From Actinokineospora inagensis DSM 44258 (GTDB taxonomy: Bacteria; Actinomycetota; Actinomycetes; Mycobacteriales; Pseudonocardiaceae): DNA of 36,193 bases. This document shows positions 17,367 to 26,155 of the stretch, piece after piece; the stretch's first letter is position 1, and every line of letters starts with the position of its first letter. The notes beneath the pieces are model-generated. The model was not told where the DNA came from. It made no database searches and was given only the letters and a program-made list of their open reading frames with translations. The stretch lies in contig NZ_KI519523.1 in NCBI RefSeq assembly GCF_000482865.1, forward strand, positions 718-36,910, read 5' to 3'. The position numbers were made by a program, and so were the translations under genes.

Positions 17367-18471
17367 GGGGGGTGCCGGGGCGGTAGGCGAGGTGGGTGGC
17401 GGAGGGGGCGTCGATGAGGTGGAGGTCGGCGCGGGAGCCGGGGCGGAGGGTGCCGATGTCGGGGCGGCGGAGGGCTTGGGCGGCGCCGAGGGTGGCGGCG
17501 CGGATGGCCTCGGGGACGGAGAGGTGCATCTGCAGGACGGCGGTGGCGACGCAGAAGGCCATGGACGAGGTGTAGGACGAGCCGGGGTTGCAGTTGGTGG
17601 CGATGGCGATGGTGGCGCCCGCGTCGAGGAGGGTGCGGGCGGGTGGGAGGGGTTGGCGGGTGGACAGGTCGCACGCCGGGAGCAGGGTGGCGACGGTGGA
17701 CGAACCGGCCAGGGCGTCCACATCGGACGGTGTGAGGTGGGTGCAGTGGTCGACGCTGGCGGCGTTGAGGTCGACCGCGAGTTGGACGCCCGGACCCGGG
17801 CCGAGCTGGTTGCCGTGCACGCGCAGACCGAGACCACGGGCGGCGGCGGCTTTCAGGACCCGGCGGGACTGCGCCTCGTCGAAGGCACCGGTCTCGCAGA
17901 AGACGTCCGCCCAGCGGCAGTAGGGGGCGACCTCGTCGAGCATTTCGCCGGTGGCCAGGGCCAGGTAGTCCTCGGGGTCGGAGCCGGGCGGGACCAGGTG
18001 GGCCCCGAGGTAGGTGACCTCGTCGACCAGCTCGGCGGCGATGCGCGCGGACCGGACCTCGTCCGCGACGGTCAGCCCATAGCCCGTCTTGGTCTCGATG
18101 TACGTGGTCCCCTGCGCCACCGCCTCAGCGACATGACGGTGGACGACAGCCCGCAGCTCATCGTCACTCGCCGCGCGGGTCGCCTCGACCGTGACCGCGA
18201 TGCCGCCCGCCTGGTAGGGCTCACCGGCCATCCGCGCCCCGAACTCAGCCGTCCGGTCACCCGCGAACACCAGGTGCGTGTGGCTGTCCACCCACCCGGG
18301 CAGCCCCGCCCGCCCACCGGCGTCCACCCGCGTGTCCGCCTCCGGCGCGTACCCGGCCCGCCCCACCCACGCCACCCGATCACCATCGAGGATGATCGCT
18401 GCGTCGGTCAGCGTGCCCAGCTCGGGGTCGTTCGTGGTGAGCTCACCCAGATTCGTGACCAGCACACTCAT
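17314..18471 (-). CDS. hutI: Imidazolonepropionase
   Basis: A 385-aa amidohydrolase that converts imidazolone-propionate to N-formimino-glutamate, step three of histidine breakdown. The ATG at 18471 has GGAGG four bases upstream. Metal and substrate motifs seen are PGWVDSHTHLVFAGDR, YIETKTGYGL, GAHLVPPG, VHGNQLGPG, DHCTHL, LLPACDL and ATNCNPGSSYTSSM. All are in the usual order for HutI, and the length is normal for the family. It is the last hut gene on this strand and is separated from hutF by 415 bases that contain repeats and paired boxes, so it may also have its own promoter. Its final 53 bases overlap the NACHT gene on the other strand. Confidence 0.95.
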   Translation of the reverse strand: MSVLVTNLGELTTNDPELGTLTDAAIILDGDRVAWVGRAGYAPEADTRVDAGGRAGLPGWVDSHTHLVFAGDRTAEFGARMAGEPYQAGGIAVTVEATRAASDDELRAVVHRHVAEAVAQGTTYIETKTGYGLTVADEVRSARIAAELVDEVTYLGAHLVPPGSDPEDYLALATGEMLDEVAPYCRWADVFCETGAFDEAQSRRVLKAAAARGLGLRVHGNQLGPGPGVQLAVDLNAASVDHCTHLTPSDVDALAGSSTVATLLPACDLSTRQPLPPARTLLDAGATIAIATNCNPGSSYTSSMAFCVATAVLQMHLSVPEAIRAATLGAAQALRRPDIGTLRPGSRADLHLIDAPSATHLAYRPGTPLTWAVWRSGSPAHLPRE

Positions 18472-18603
18472 GTCGCCTCCACATCGCTCGCACCCCACAC
18501 CCGCACCCCGCCACCAGCTCGGTGGTAGCGAAACTCCCGCCGGAACTGCCCCACCCAATCCCGTACCGCCAGACCGCGACGCCCCACCCGATCCTCGCCG
18601 CCA

Positions 18604-18757
18604 CCCGAAACCCAGCCCACCCGAAACCCAGCCCAACTGAAACCGGACCCCAACCGAAACCAGGCCCAACCCGAGCCCGGCACTGCCCGAAACCCGGCCC
18701 AACCGAGGCCGACCCCACCCAAAACCCGCACCCGAACCGAGACCCGCCCCCACCGAC
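18604..18757. repeat. Degenerate 16-17 bp tandem repeat
   Basis: Two exact tandem 16-mers (18604-18619 and 18620-18635) are followed by about seven decaying copies of a CCGAAACC-x-GGCCCAA-like unit. The array lies in the 415-base gap 18472-18886 between hutF and hutI. The rest of that gap is C-rich sequence plus the paired boxes at 18833-18860. The reverse strand reads as Gly/Trp/Phe-rich peptide, which I take as an artefact of the repeat. Confidence 0.7.
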
Positions 18758-18832
18758 ACCCCTCCCGCCCGGGGGGCCACCCTATTCCAGACTACGGGGT
18801 CGAAATCCGCCCCGACAGCCCCGAGCCCCATC

Positions 18833-18860
18833 TGTGGACAACTCGACCGAATGTGGACAA
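18833..18860 (-). promoter_or_regulatory. Pair of perfect TTGTCCACA boxes upstream of hutI
   Basis: On the minus strand TTGTCCACA occurs at 18860-18852 and again at 18841-18833, starts exactly 19 bp apart. This is the same spacing as in the modules at 30 kb and 34 kb. Both are perfect matches to the actinobacterial DnaA box. No TTGACA follows at the module position, so this is a partial version of that module. Confidence 0.6.
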
Positions 18861-18886
18861 CTGAAGGAAACCGCAGGTCAGCGCCA

Positions 18887-20164
18887 TCATCCGATCGCCT
18901 CGGCCAGCAGGGGGCCGATGTCGCCGAGCGCGTGCCCGCCCCCTCGGACGACCACCCGGCCGCCGACCACCACGGTGTCCACATCGGACGCTGTCGCGGC
19001 CAGTACGGCCTGTTCGGGCAGGCTGCCCGCCGTCCGGACCGTGTCGAGGCGGACGGCGACCAGGTCGGCGGGAGCGCCCACCTCGATGCGCCCGGCCTCC
19101 GGCCACCCCAGAGCAGTGTGCGCGGTCATCGCGGCAACCAGCTCGGACACCGTGAACCTGCCCCGCTGACCAGTCCGCAACCGCTCACCGTGTTCCACCG
19201 CGCGCGCCTCCAACAGCATGTCGATCACGGCGTGCTGGTCGCTGCCCAACGACAGCGGTGACCCGGCGTCGACCAGTTCGCGGGCGGGTCCGATCCCATC
19301 CGCGAGATCCGCCTCAGTGGTCGGGCAGAAACAAGCGCCTGTTCGCGATGACCCCAACAACGATACGTCCGAAGCGGTCAAATGGGTCGCGTGTACGGCA
19401 GTCAATCGCTCTCCCAGCGCACCGGCGTCGGCCAGGAGTTCGGTTGGTGTGCGGCCGTAAGCCGAAAGGCAGGCGTCATTCTCGGCGGGCTGCTCGGAAA
19501 GGTGGACGTGCACCGGCCCGTCAAATCCGGCCACCACCGGCAATGCGGCACGTGGAACCGCACGAACAGAGTGGATGGCGGCGCCGATTCGAGCGTGGGA
19601 CGCGGGCCGGAGTTCGGCCACACGAGCAGCCCAAGCGAACACATCGCCATCGGAGAACCGTTGCTGGGTAAGGGAAACCGGCTGGTCGATCCCCCCGGCC
19701 AAATAGCAAGTGTCAAGCAGGGTGATCCGGATGCCTGCGTCCTGAGCGGCGGCGATGAGGGCGTGCCCCATGGCGTTCGGGTCGCGGTAGCGGGCGCCGC
19801 CGGGTGCGTGGTGCAGGTAGTGGAACTCGCCAACGCAGGTGATGCCTGCCAACGCCATCTCGGCATAAACGGCGCGGGCGAGCAGGTAGTACGAATCCGG
19901 GTCCAGCCGGTCGGCGAGGTCGTACATCTTTTCGCGCCAGGTCCAGAACGTGCCGCCGTCACCGTGGGTTCGGCCGCGCAAAGCACGGTGGAATGCGTGC
20001 GAATGGGCGTTGGCGAAGCCCGGGAAAACCAAGCCGGGCAACACAATGGCGTCACCGGGATCAGTGGCCGACCCGACCGACGTGATCACGCCGTCGACCT
20101 CCGACACGAGCACCCCGGAAGCCACCCGCGAGGGCAACCACGCCAGCGGGCACCAGTACTTCAT
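18887..20164 (-). CDS. hutF: Formimidoylglutamate deiminase
   Basis: A 425-aa amidohydrolase that deiminates N-formimino-L-glutamate to N-formylglutamate and ammonia. It starts in an ATGA overlap (20161-20164) with the upstream M20 amidohydrolase gene. Motifs visible are the metal site HSHAFHRALRG, then EFHYLHH, HVHLSEQPAEN, HATHLT and GSDQHAVIDMLLEAR. The N-terminal [10 protein letters not shown] block is also characteristic of HutF. Length is usual for the family. Its presence shows that the operon uses the two-step deiminase/deformylase route rather than the one-step HutG formiminoglutamase of Bacillus. Confidence 0.94.
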   Translation of the reverse strand: MKYWCPLAWLPSRVASGVLVSEVDGVITSVGSATDPGDAIVLPGLVFPGFANAHSHAFHRALRGRTHGDGGTFWTWREKMYDLADRLDPDSYYLLARAVYAEMALAGITCVGEFHYLHHAPGGARYRDPNAMGHALIAAAQDAGIRITLLDTCYLAGGIDQPVSLTQQRFSDGDVFAWAARVAELRPASHARIGAAIHSVRAVPRAALPVVAGFDGPVHVHLSEQPAENDACLSAYGRTPTELLADAGALGERLTAVHATHLTASDVSLLGSSRTGACFCPTTEADLADGIGPARELVDAGSPLSLGSDQHAVIDMLLEARAVEHGERLRTGQRGRFTVSELVAAMTAHTALGWPEAGRIEVGAPADLVAVRLDTVRTAGSLPEQAVLAATASDVDTVVVGGRVVVRGGGHALGDIGPLLAEAIG

Positions 20165-21351
20165 CGCGCCAACGCTTCCAAGGCCGACGCCAACGCGACA
20201 ACACCGGCCGAGCAGTCCGCCGCTTCGGCGAACTCCTCCGGCGCGTGGCTGACCCCGGTCGGGTTGCGCACGAACAACATCGCGGTCGGTACGTGCGCCG
20301 CGAGGATGCCCGCGTCGTGCCCGGCCCCGGTCGGCAGCGCGGGCACCCCGCCGAGCACCGTCGACACCTTGTCCCGCAACGCCGGGTCGAACACCACAGT
20401 GTCCCCATAGGACTCTTCGGTGATCGTCACCTCGCAGCCCTCGTCCGCCGCTGCCGCCCGCGCCGCCTCGGCCACCGATTCGACCACGGCCCTGGTGCGC
20501 GCGTCGTCCTCCGCGCGAGCGTCCAGCCACAAGTCCACACTGGACGGAATAACGTTCGTGCCGCCTGGGTTCGGCACCAACCGCCCGACCGTGGCCCGCG
20601 CGCCCTCAACCCCCGTCGCCGCTCGACGGGCCGCCAGGACCACCTGGGCGGCGGCGATCATCGGGTCACGCCGGTCCACCATCAGGGTCGCGCCCGCGTG
20701 GTTGCCCTCACCGGTCACGCTGACCCGCCACCGCCCGTGCGCCAGGATCGAACTGGCCACGCCGACCGGCGCGCCAAGGTCAATCAGCCCGCGTCCCTGC
20801 TCGACGTGCAGCTCGACGAACACCCCGATCCGCCGCAGAACCTCCACATCCGGCCCCACGAGCGCCGGGTCGAGCCCCGCCGACCGCATCGCCTCGGCCA
20901 GGGTCACACCGTCCGGATCGGACAGTCGGAGCGCGGCGGCGGGGGTGATCGCGCCGGTCACCAGCCGCGAGCCCAGGCACGCCAACCCGAACCGGCCGCC
21001 CTCCTCCTCGGCGAAGACAACCACGGCCATCGGCTTACCGGGAACAAACCCCTTGGCCTGCAACAGATCTAAGGCCTGCAGCGACGACACCACCCCAAGG
21101 GGACCGTCGAACGCGCCGCCACCGGGAACCGAGTCGAGGTGGCTGCCGGTCACCACGGCACCCTCGCCCGGCGGCCCCCACCACGCCCACAGGTTGCCGT
21201 TGCGGTCGCATTCGACCCCCAGCCCCCGGCGGCCGGCCTCCTCGGTGAACCAGGTGCGCAACTCCAGTTCGGCCCGGTCGTAGCCGTGCCGGGAGTAGCC
21301 GCCGCGCCGCGGATCGGCGCCGATCCGGGCGATGTCGTCGAGGCCGGTCAT
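20161..21351 (-). CDS. M20-family amidohydrolase, probable N-formylglutamate deformylase role
   Basis: A 396-aa zinc-dependent peptidase/amidohydrolase of the allantoate amidohydrolase/N-carbamoyl-amino-acid hydrolase group. Metal-site motifs are [29 protein letters not shown] and, near the end, GAGHDAG and HAPEEF. The dimerisation domain lies between them with FVELHVEQG and [11 protein letters not shown]. The ATGA overlaps at both ends (hutU upstream, hutF downstream) tie it firmly to histidine breakdown. No other candidate for removing the formyl group from N-formylglutamate is present. I infer it performs that last step in place of HutG, yielding glutamate and formate. The automatic label allantoate amidohydrolase would be misleading. 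Confidence 0.9.
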   Translation of the reverse strand: MTGLDDIARIGADPRRGGYSRHGYDRAELELRTWFTEEAGRRGLGVECDRNGNLWAWWGPPGEGAVVTGSHLDSVPGGGAFDGPLGVVSSLQALDLLQAKGFVPGKPMAVVVFAEEEGGRFGLACLGSRLVTGAITPAAALRLSDPDGVTLAEAMRSAGLDPALVGPDVEVLRRIGVFVELHVEQGRGLIDLGAPVGVASSILAHGRWRVSVTGEGNHAGATLMVDRRDPMIAAAQVVLAARRAATGVEGARATVGRLVPNPGGTNVIPSSVDLWLDARAEDDARTRAVVESVAEAARAAAADEGCEVTITEESYGDTVVFDPALRDKVSTVLGGVPALPTGAGHDAGILAAHVPTAMLFVRNPTGVSHAPEEFAEAADCSAGVVALASALEALAR

Positions 21352-23009
21352 GACCGGGCCATCGGGACGGCCACCCCGCGCTCGGCGGCGACCTCGTCCG
21401 CCCGGTCGTACCCGGCGTCCACGTGCCGGATGACGCCCATGCCCGGGTCGTTGGTGAGCACCCGCTCGATCTTCTGCCCGGCCAGTGGTGTCCCGTCGGC
21501 CACCGTCACCTGGCCCGCGTGGATGGACCGGCCGATGCCGACGCCGCCGCCGTGGTGGATGGACACCCAACTGGCCCCGGACGCGGTGTTGACCAGGGCG
21601 TTGAGCAGCGGCCAGTCGGCGATCGCGTCGGACCCGTCGGCCATCGCCTCGGTCTCCCGGTACGGGGAGGCGACCGAGCCGCAGTCGAGGTGGTCGCGGC
21701 CGATCACGACCGGCGCGGAGAGCTCACCGGAGGCGACCATCTCGTTGAACCGCAGTCCGGCCAGGTGCCGTTCGCCGTAGCCGAGCCAGCAGATGCGGGC
21801 CGGAAGTCCTTGGAAGGCAACGCGTTCGCCCGCGAGCCGGATCCACCGGGCCAGGGATTCGTTCTCCGGGAACAGGTCCAGGATCGCCCGGTCGGTGGCG
21901 GCGATGTCGGCCGGGTCGCCGGAGAGCGCCGCCCAGCGGAACGGGCCCTTGCCCTCGCAGAACAGCGGGCGGATGTACGCGGGCACGAACCCGGGGAAGT
22001 CGAACGCGCGCTCGCAGCCACCCAGCTTCGCCTCGCCGCGCAGCGAGTTGCCGTAGTCGAACACCTCGGCGCCCGCGTCGAGGAACCCGATCATCGCGTC
22101 GACGTGCTCGGCCATCGAGTCGCGGGCCCGGTCGGTGAACTCGTCGGGCTTCTTGGCGGCGTAGTCGCCCCAGTCTTCCAGGTCGACGCCGCGCGGGAGG
22201 TACGCCAGCGGGTCGTGCGCGGAGGTCTGGTCGGTGACGATGTCGACCTCGACGCCCCGGCGCAGCAGCTCCGGCAGCACCTCGGCCGCGTTGCCGATCA
22301 CCCCGACCGACAGCGCCTCACCCTCGCGCTTCGCCCGCTCCACCCGCGCGACCGCGTCGTCCAGGTCCAGCGCGAGCTCGTCGAGGTAGCGGGTGTCCAC
22401 GCGGCGGCGGGCCCGGTCCGGGTCGACCTCGACGACCAGCGCGACGCCGCCGTTCATCGTCACCGCAAGCGGTTGCGCGCCGCCCATGCCGCCCAGGCCT
22501 GCGGTGAGGGTGAGCGTCCCCTGGAGCGACCCGCCGAACCTCTTCGCGGCGATGGCGGCGAACGTCTCGTAGGTGCCCTGGAGGATGCCCTGGGTGCCGA
22601 TGTAGATCCAGGAACCGGCGGTCATCTGGCCGTACATGGTCAGCCCGGCCGCTTCCAGGCGGCGGAACTCGGGCCAGGTGGCCCAGTCGCCGACCAGGTT
22701 CGAGTTCGCGATCAGCACCCGGGGCGCCCACTCGTGCGTACGCATGACGCCGACCGGTTTCCCGGACTGGACGAGCAGCGTCTCGTCCTCGGACAGCGTG
22801 GTCAACTCGCGGGTGATGGCGTCGAAGCTGGCCCAGTTGCGGGCGGCCCGACCGGTGCCGCCGTAGACGACCAGGTCATCGGGCCGCTCGGCGACCTCGG
22901 CGTCCAGGTTGTTGTGGAACATGCGCAGCGCGGCTTCGGTCTGCCAGTTCCGCGCGGTCAGCGCGGTACCGCGGGCGGCGCGCACGGGACGGGCTCCGGG
23001 GGTGGTCAC
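21348..23009 (-). CDS. hutU: Urocanate hydratase
   Basis: A 553-aa NAD-dependent urocanase adding water to urocanate, step two of histidine breakdown. GTG start at 23009 lies in a GTGA overlap with hutH; the stop overlaps the M20 gene as ATGA. Recognisable blocks are [83 protein letters not shown] (substrate region), and [10 protein letters not shown] with the [16 protein letters not shown] segment near the C-terminus. Length matches the family (about 550). Nothing is missing. It is the second gene of the minus-strand hut operon. Confidence 0.97.
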   Translation of the reverse strand: MTTPGARPVRAARGTALTARNWQTEAALRMFHNNLDAEVAERPDDLVVYGGTGRAARNWASFDAITRELTTLSEDETLLVQSGKPVGVMRTHEWAPRVLIANSNLVGDWATWPEFRRLEAAGLTMYGQMTAGSWIYIGTQGILQGTYETFAAIAAKRFGGSLQGTLTLTAGLGGMGGAQPLAVTMNGGVALVVEVDPDRARRRVDTRYLDELALDLDDAVARVERAKREGEALSVGVIGNAAEVLPELLRRGVEVDIVTDQTSAHDPLAYLPRGVDLEDWGDYAAKKPDEFTDRARDSMAEHVDAMIGFLDAGAEVFDYGNSLRGEAKLGGCERAFDFPGFVPAYIRPLFCEGKGPFRWAALSGDPADIAATDRAILDLFPENESLARWIRLAGERVAFQGLPARICWLGYGERHLAGLRFNEMVASGELSAPVVIGRDHLDCGSVASPYRETEAMADGSDAIADWPLLNALVNTASGASWVSIHHGGGVGIGRSIHAGQVTVADGTPLAGQKIERVLTNDPGMGVIRHVDAGYDRADEVAAERGVAVPMARS

Positions 23010-24532
23010 GCGGTCCTCCTCTCGACGGCGGCCAGGAGGGCGCCGGAACGGATCAGGTGTTCGGCGGCGGCGATCTCCGGGGCCAGGTGGCGGTCCGGGC
23101 CGGGGCCGGGGACGTGCTCGCGCAGGACGGCGACGGCTGCGGCGGTCGCCGGGCCGGGGGTGAGCGGGGCGCGCAGGTCGAGCGCGCGGGCCGCGGTCAG
23201 GTACTCGACGGCGAGGACGGTGGTGAGGCCGTCGACCGCCCGGCGCAGCTTGCGGGCCGCCGACCAGCCCATCGACACGTGGTCCTCCTGCATCGCCGAA
23301 CTGGGGATCGAGTCGACGGAGGCGGGCACGGCGAGCCGCTTGAGGTCGGAGACGATGGCGGCCTGGGTGTACTGGGCGATCATGTGGCCGGAGTCGACGC
23401 CGGGGTCGTGCGCGAGGAACGGCGGCAACCCGTGCGAGCGGGCGACGTCCAGCATCCGGTCGGTGCGGCGCTCGGCCATGCTCGCCACGTCGGCGACCGG
23501 GATGGCGAGGAAGTCGAGCACGTACGCGATGGGCGCGCCGTGGAAGTTCCCGTTCGACTCGACCCGGCCGTCCGGCAGGACGACGGGGTTGTCCACCGCG
23601 GCAGCGAGTTCCCGCTCGGCGACCGCCCGCGCGTGGCTCGCGGTGTCCCGCGCCGCCCCGTGCACCTGGGGGGCGCAGCGCAGCGAGTACGCGTCCTGGA
23701 CGCGGGGGCAGTCCGGACCGCGGTGGCTGGCGACGATCGGCGAGTCGGCGAGGAACCCGGCGATCCGCGCGGCCGACTCGGCCTGACCGGGATGCGGCCG
23801 CAGCGCCTGCAGGTCGGCCGCGAACACCCGGTCGGTGCCCAGCAGCGCCTCCACGCTCATCGCCGCGGTCAGGTCGACGACGTCCAGCAGCGCCCGCAGG
23901 TCGGTCAGCGCGATGGCGAGCTGACCGAGCATGCCGTCGGTGCTGTTGATCAGCGCCAGGCCCTCCTTCTCGACCAGCTCCAGCGGCTCGATCCCGTTGC
24001 GCCGCAACGCTTCGGCGGCGGGCATCAACTCACCGCCGAGCCGGACCTCGCCCTCCCCCATCAGCGCCAACGCGACGGCCGACAACGGGGCGAGGTCACC
24101 GGAGCAGCCGAGGGAGCCGTTCTCCTGCACCACCGGCAGGATGCCCGCGTTCAGCACCGCCGCGAAAGTCTCCACAGTGGACTGGCGAACCCCGGTGCGA
24201 CCGGTGGCGAGCGTGCGCAGCCGCAGCAGCATCAACGCCCGCACCACCTCCGGCTCCACCTCGGGTCCGGCACCCGCCGCGTGCGACCGGATCAACGACC
24301 GCTGCAACGCGGCCCGCCGCTCCACCGGGATGTGCCGGACCGCCAACGCCCCGAACCCGGTCGACACCCCGTAGGTCGGCTCGGTCGCGTCCGCCAGCTT
24401 CTCGATGTGCGCCCTGGTCGCCGCCACCCCCGCCAACGCCCCGGGGGTCAACACGACCGCGGCGCCACCACGGGCCACCGCCACCACCTGCGCGATGGTC
24501 AACGCACCGCCGTCGAGGACAACAGGTTCCAT
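23006..24532 (-). CDS. hutH: Histidine ammonia-lyase
   Basis: A 508-aa histidase that deaminates histidine to urocanate, step one of the pathway. The catalytic Tyr region is YGVSTGFG (Tyr about 54). The MIO cofactor tripeptide is Cys143-Ser144-Gly145 in [13 protein letters not shown], rather than the more common Ala-Ser-Gly. Other conserved blocks are [40 protein letters not shown] and QEDHVSMG. The start ATG at 24532 has only a weak G-rich ribosome binding site. It is the first gene of the operon hutH-hutU-M20-hutF-(hutI). The 294 bases upstream hold palindromes and direct repeats that may be regulator sites. Confidence 0.97.
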   Translation of the reverse strand: MEPVVLDGGALTIAQVVAVARGGAAVVLTPGALAGVAATRAHIEKLADATEPTYGVSTGFGALAVRHIPVERRAALQRSLIRSHAAGAGPEVEPEVVRALMLLRLRTLATGRTGVRQSTVETFAAVLNAGILPVVQENGSLGCSGDLAPLSAVALALMGEGEVRLGGELMPAAEALRRNGIEPLELVEKEGLALINSTDGMLGQLAIALTDLRALLDVVDLTAAMSVEALLGTDRVFAADLQALRPHPGQAESAARIAGFLADSPIVASHRGPDCPRVQDAYSLRCAPQVHGAARDTASHARAVAERELAAAVDNPVVLPDGRVESNGNFHGAPIAYVLDFLAIPVADVASMAERRTDRMLDVARSHGLPPFLAHDPGVDSGHMIAQYTQAAIVSDLKRLAVPASVDSIPSSAMQEDHVSMGWSAARKLRRAVDGLTTVLAVEYLTAARALDLRAPLTPGPATAAAVAVLREHVPGPGPDRHLAPEIAAAEHLIRSGALLAAVERRTA

Positions 24533-24586
24533 GCCCCCATCTCAACCCGCCAGGCCCCTCGGCACGAGACGGGATCGGGTGACAGT

Positions 24587-24602
24587 GTCTGGCACCCCAG
24601 AC
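24587..24602 (-). promoter_or_regulatory. Palindrome upstream of hutH, possible operator
   Basis: GTCTGG-CACC-CCAGAC is a perfect inverted repeat with 6-bp arms, 55-70 bases upstream of the hutH start. A further TGTCT half-site follows at 24606-24610. It is a candidate operator for the neighbouring IclR protein; this link is inference. Confidence 0.4.
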
Positions 24603-24621
24603 GCGGTGTCTATTCCTCCCG

Positions 24622-24800
24622 CCACCCACCCCCTCATCCCCACCCGGCACGGTCCCCAACTTGGCAGGTCGGGTCTCGGCATCACTCCGACACTGAATCC
24701 ACTTCTCCCACCACCCATTCCCCTCGCCCCCACCCGGCTCGGTCCCCGACCTGGCAGGTCGGATCTCGACAGCACCGGCCGGGTCGCGTCTTCTTCCGGC
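24622..24800. repeat. Tandem ~90-bp duplication upstream of hutH with internal palindrome
   Basis: The 41-base blocks 24641-24681 and 24731-24771 match at about 34 of 41 positions with a 90-bp offset, and similarity extends left of each block. Each copy carries a palindrome centred on GGC: perfect in copy two (7-bp arms, 24746-24762), imperfect in copy one (24656-24672). The position, between the IclR gene and hutH, suggests paired binding sites. Confidence 0.65.
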
Positions 24801-24826
24801 AACGCCGGGGTGACCGGGATTGTGGA

Positions 24827-25603
24827 TCAGGCGCGGCCGCCGATCCTGATGGTCAGTTCGCTTGCCGCCACGCGGGTGGATTCGGCCAGGTCGGGCCACT
24901 GTTCGCCGCATTCGGTGGGGCAGTTGTGTCGGAAGGTGGTGCTGATCGCGGCTACCGGGTGGCCGGTGTGGTCGAACACGGCGGCGGCGACGGAGGCGGT
25001 ACCGGGGGTCACGTAACCGTCCTCCACCGCCCAGCCGCGGCGGCGTTCGGCGGTGAGCAGGGAGCGCAGCGCGGGCAGGTGGACGGGGCCGCGGCCGGTG
25101 CGGTCGACGAAACTGGCCCGGCTCGGGAACAGGGCCCTGACCTGGGCGGCGGGCAGGTGCGCCAGCATCGCGCGGCCGGACGCGGGCAGGTGCGCGGGCA
25201 GCCGCACGCCGACGTCGGTCACCACCGTGTGCGGGCGCGCGGGCTGTTCGCGGAGCAGGTACAGCGTCTCCCGGCCGTGCAGGACCCCCAGGTGCGCGGT
25301 GTGCCCGGTGCGGCCGATCAGGCGGGCCAGCACCGGCCGGGCCAACCGCTCCAGCGGGTCGTGCCGCAGGTACGCCGACCCCAACTCGAACGCGGCCACC
25401 CCCAGCGCGTACCGGCGGTCCTCCGGCAGGTGCGTGACGAATCCGGCGTCCGACAGCTCCGCCAGCAGGTGGTACACCGTTGACCGCGGCAACTCCAGCT
25501 CACGCGCGATCGCGGCCGCCGCCACCGGGCCCGCCTTGCCCGCGAGCAGCCGCAACACCGCCAGCCCCCGGCGCAGGGCGGGAACATCGCTGCTGGCACC
25601 CAC
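24827..25603 (-). CDS. IclR-family transcriptional regulator
   Basis: A 258-aa regulator. An N-terminal winged helix-turn-helix (residues about 8-60: VPALRRGLAVLRLLA, then PRSTVYHLLAELSDAGFV) is followed by an IclR effector-binding domain with HLGVLHGRETLYLL, LPAHLPASGRAMLA, GWAVEDGYVTPGTASVAAAVFD and PVAAIS. GTG at 25603 is chosen because it sits about 8 bases after TAGGCT and begins right before the DNA-binding domain. It lies upstream of hutH on the same strand and is the obvious candidate regulator of the hut operon, probably sensing urocanate or another intermediate; that role is inferred from position. It is divergent from the sigma factor gene. Confidence 0.9.
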   Translation of the reverse strand: MGASSDVPALRRGLAVLRLLAGKAGPVAAAAIARELELPRSTVYHLLAELSDAGFVTHLPEDRRYALGVAAFELGSAYLRHDPLERLARPVLARLIGRTGHTAHLGVLHGRETLYLLREQPARPHTVVTDVGVRLPAHLPASGRAMLAHLPAAQVRALFPSRASFVDRTGRGPVHLPALRSLLTAERRRGWAVEDGYVTPGTASVAAAVFDHTGHPVAAISTTFRHNCPTECGEQWPDLAESTRVAASELTIRIGGRA

Positions 25604-25611
25604 GCCGAGGC

Positions 25612-25617
25612 AGCCTA
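25612..25617 (-). promoter_or_regulatory. Candidate -10 box of the IclR gene
   Basis: TAGGCT on the minus strand lies 8 bases before the GTG at 25603, consistent with a leaderless message. No good -35 is seen. Confidence 0.4.
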
Positions 25618-25619
25618 AC

Positions 25620-25645
25620 TCAACAAATCCGGCGCCGACCGCGTC
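25620..25645 (+). promoter_or_regulatory. Candidate ECF promoter of the sigma gene
   Basis: TCAAC at 25620-25624 and CGTC at 25642-25645 are separated by 17 bases, the usual AAC/CGTC layout of ECF-type promoters. It lies just upstream of the sigma gene, so autoregulation is plausible. The -35 is only a partial match. Confidence 0.4.
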
Positions 25646-25666
25646 AATGGGGTGAGAGGGGGGCTG

Positions 25667-26155
25667 ATGACATTCGAGGATTTCCTCGCGCGGCAACTCG
25701 ACGGCCTCTTGCGCTACGCGACCACGCTGACCTGCGACCCGCACCAGGCGCAGGACATCGTGCAGGAGGTGGTGCTGCGCGCCCAGCAACGGTGGTCCCG
25801 GATCTCGCGGACCGACCAACCCGCCGCCTACGTCACCCGGATGGTCACCAACGAGTTCCTGTCCTGGCGGCGCAGGCGCTCGACCCGCGAGTTACCGCTG
25901 AACCCCGCCGACCTCACCGACTACGAGACCGACCAGACCGGCCGCGTCGACGACCGGACCGTGCTGCTGGCGTCCATCGCCACGCTGCCCCGCAAACAGC
26001 GCGCCGCCGTCGTCGGCCGCTACTACCTCAACCGCACCGACGACGAGATCGCCACCGAGCTCGGCTGCACCGCCGCCACCGTCCGCAGCCACATCTCCCG
26101 CGCCATCGCCACCCTGCGCACCCGACTGGACTCCCCGCGACAGGTGACACTGTGA
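25667..26155 (+). CDS. SigE-family ECF RNA polymerase sigma factor
   Basis: A 162-aa sigma factor. ATG at 25667 follows a GAGAGGGGGG ribosome binding site; an in-frame GTG at 25652 lies inside that site. Region 2 is visible as FLARQLDGLLRYATTLTCD, then AQDIVQEVVLRAQQRW and AYVTRMVTNEFLSWRRR. Region 4 is LPRKQRAAVVGRYYLNRTDDEIATELG followed by the recognition helix TAATVRSHISRAIATLR (given in parts). Regions 1 and 3 are absent, as expected for ECF sigmas. It overlaps the next gene by 4 bases (GTGA), so its partner membrane protein is co-translated. Signal unknown. Confidence 0.93.
   Translation: MTFEDFLARQLDGLLRYATTLTCDPHQAQDIVQEVVLRAQQRWSRISRTDQPAAYVTRMVTNEFLSWRRRRSTRELPLNPADLTDYETDQTGRVDDRTVLLASIATLPRKQRAAVVGRYYLNRTDDEIATELGCTAATVRSHISRAIATLRTRLDSPRQVTL

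Noticed and set aside
18472-18984. N-terminal extension of HutI
   Set aside because: The frame is open but encodes Gly/Trp-rich repeat sequence; the ATG at 18471 has a good ribosome site and matches the family start.
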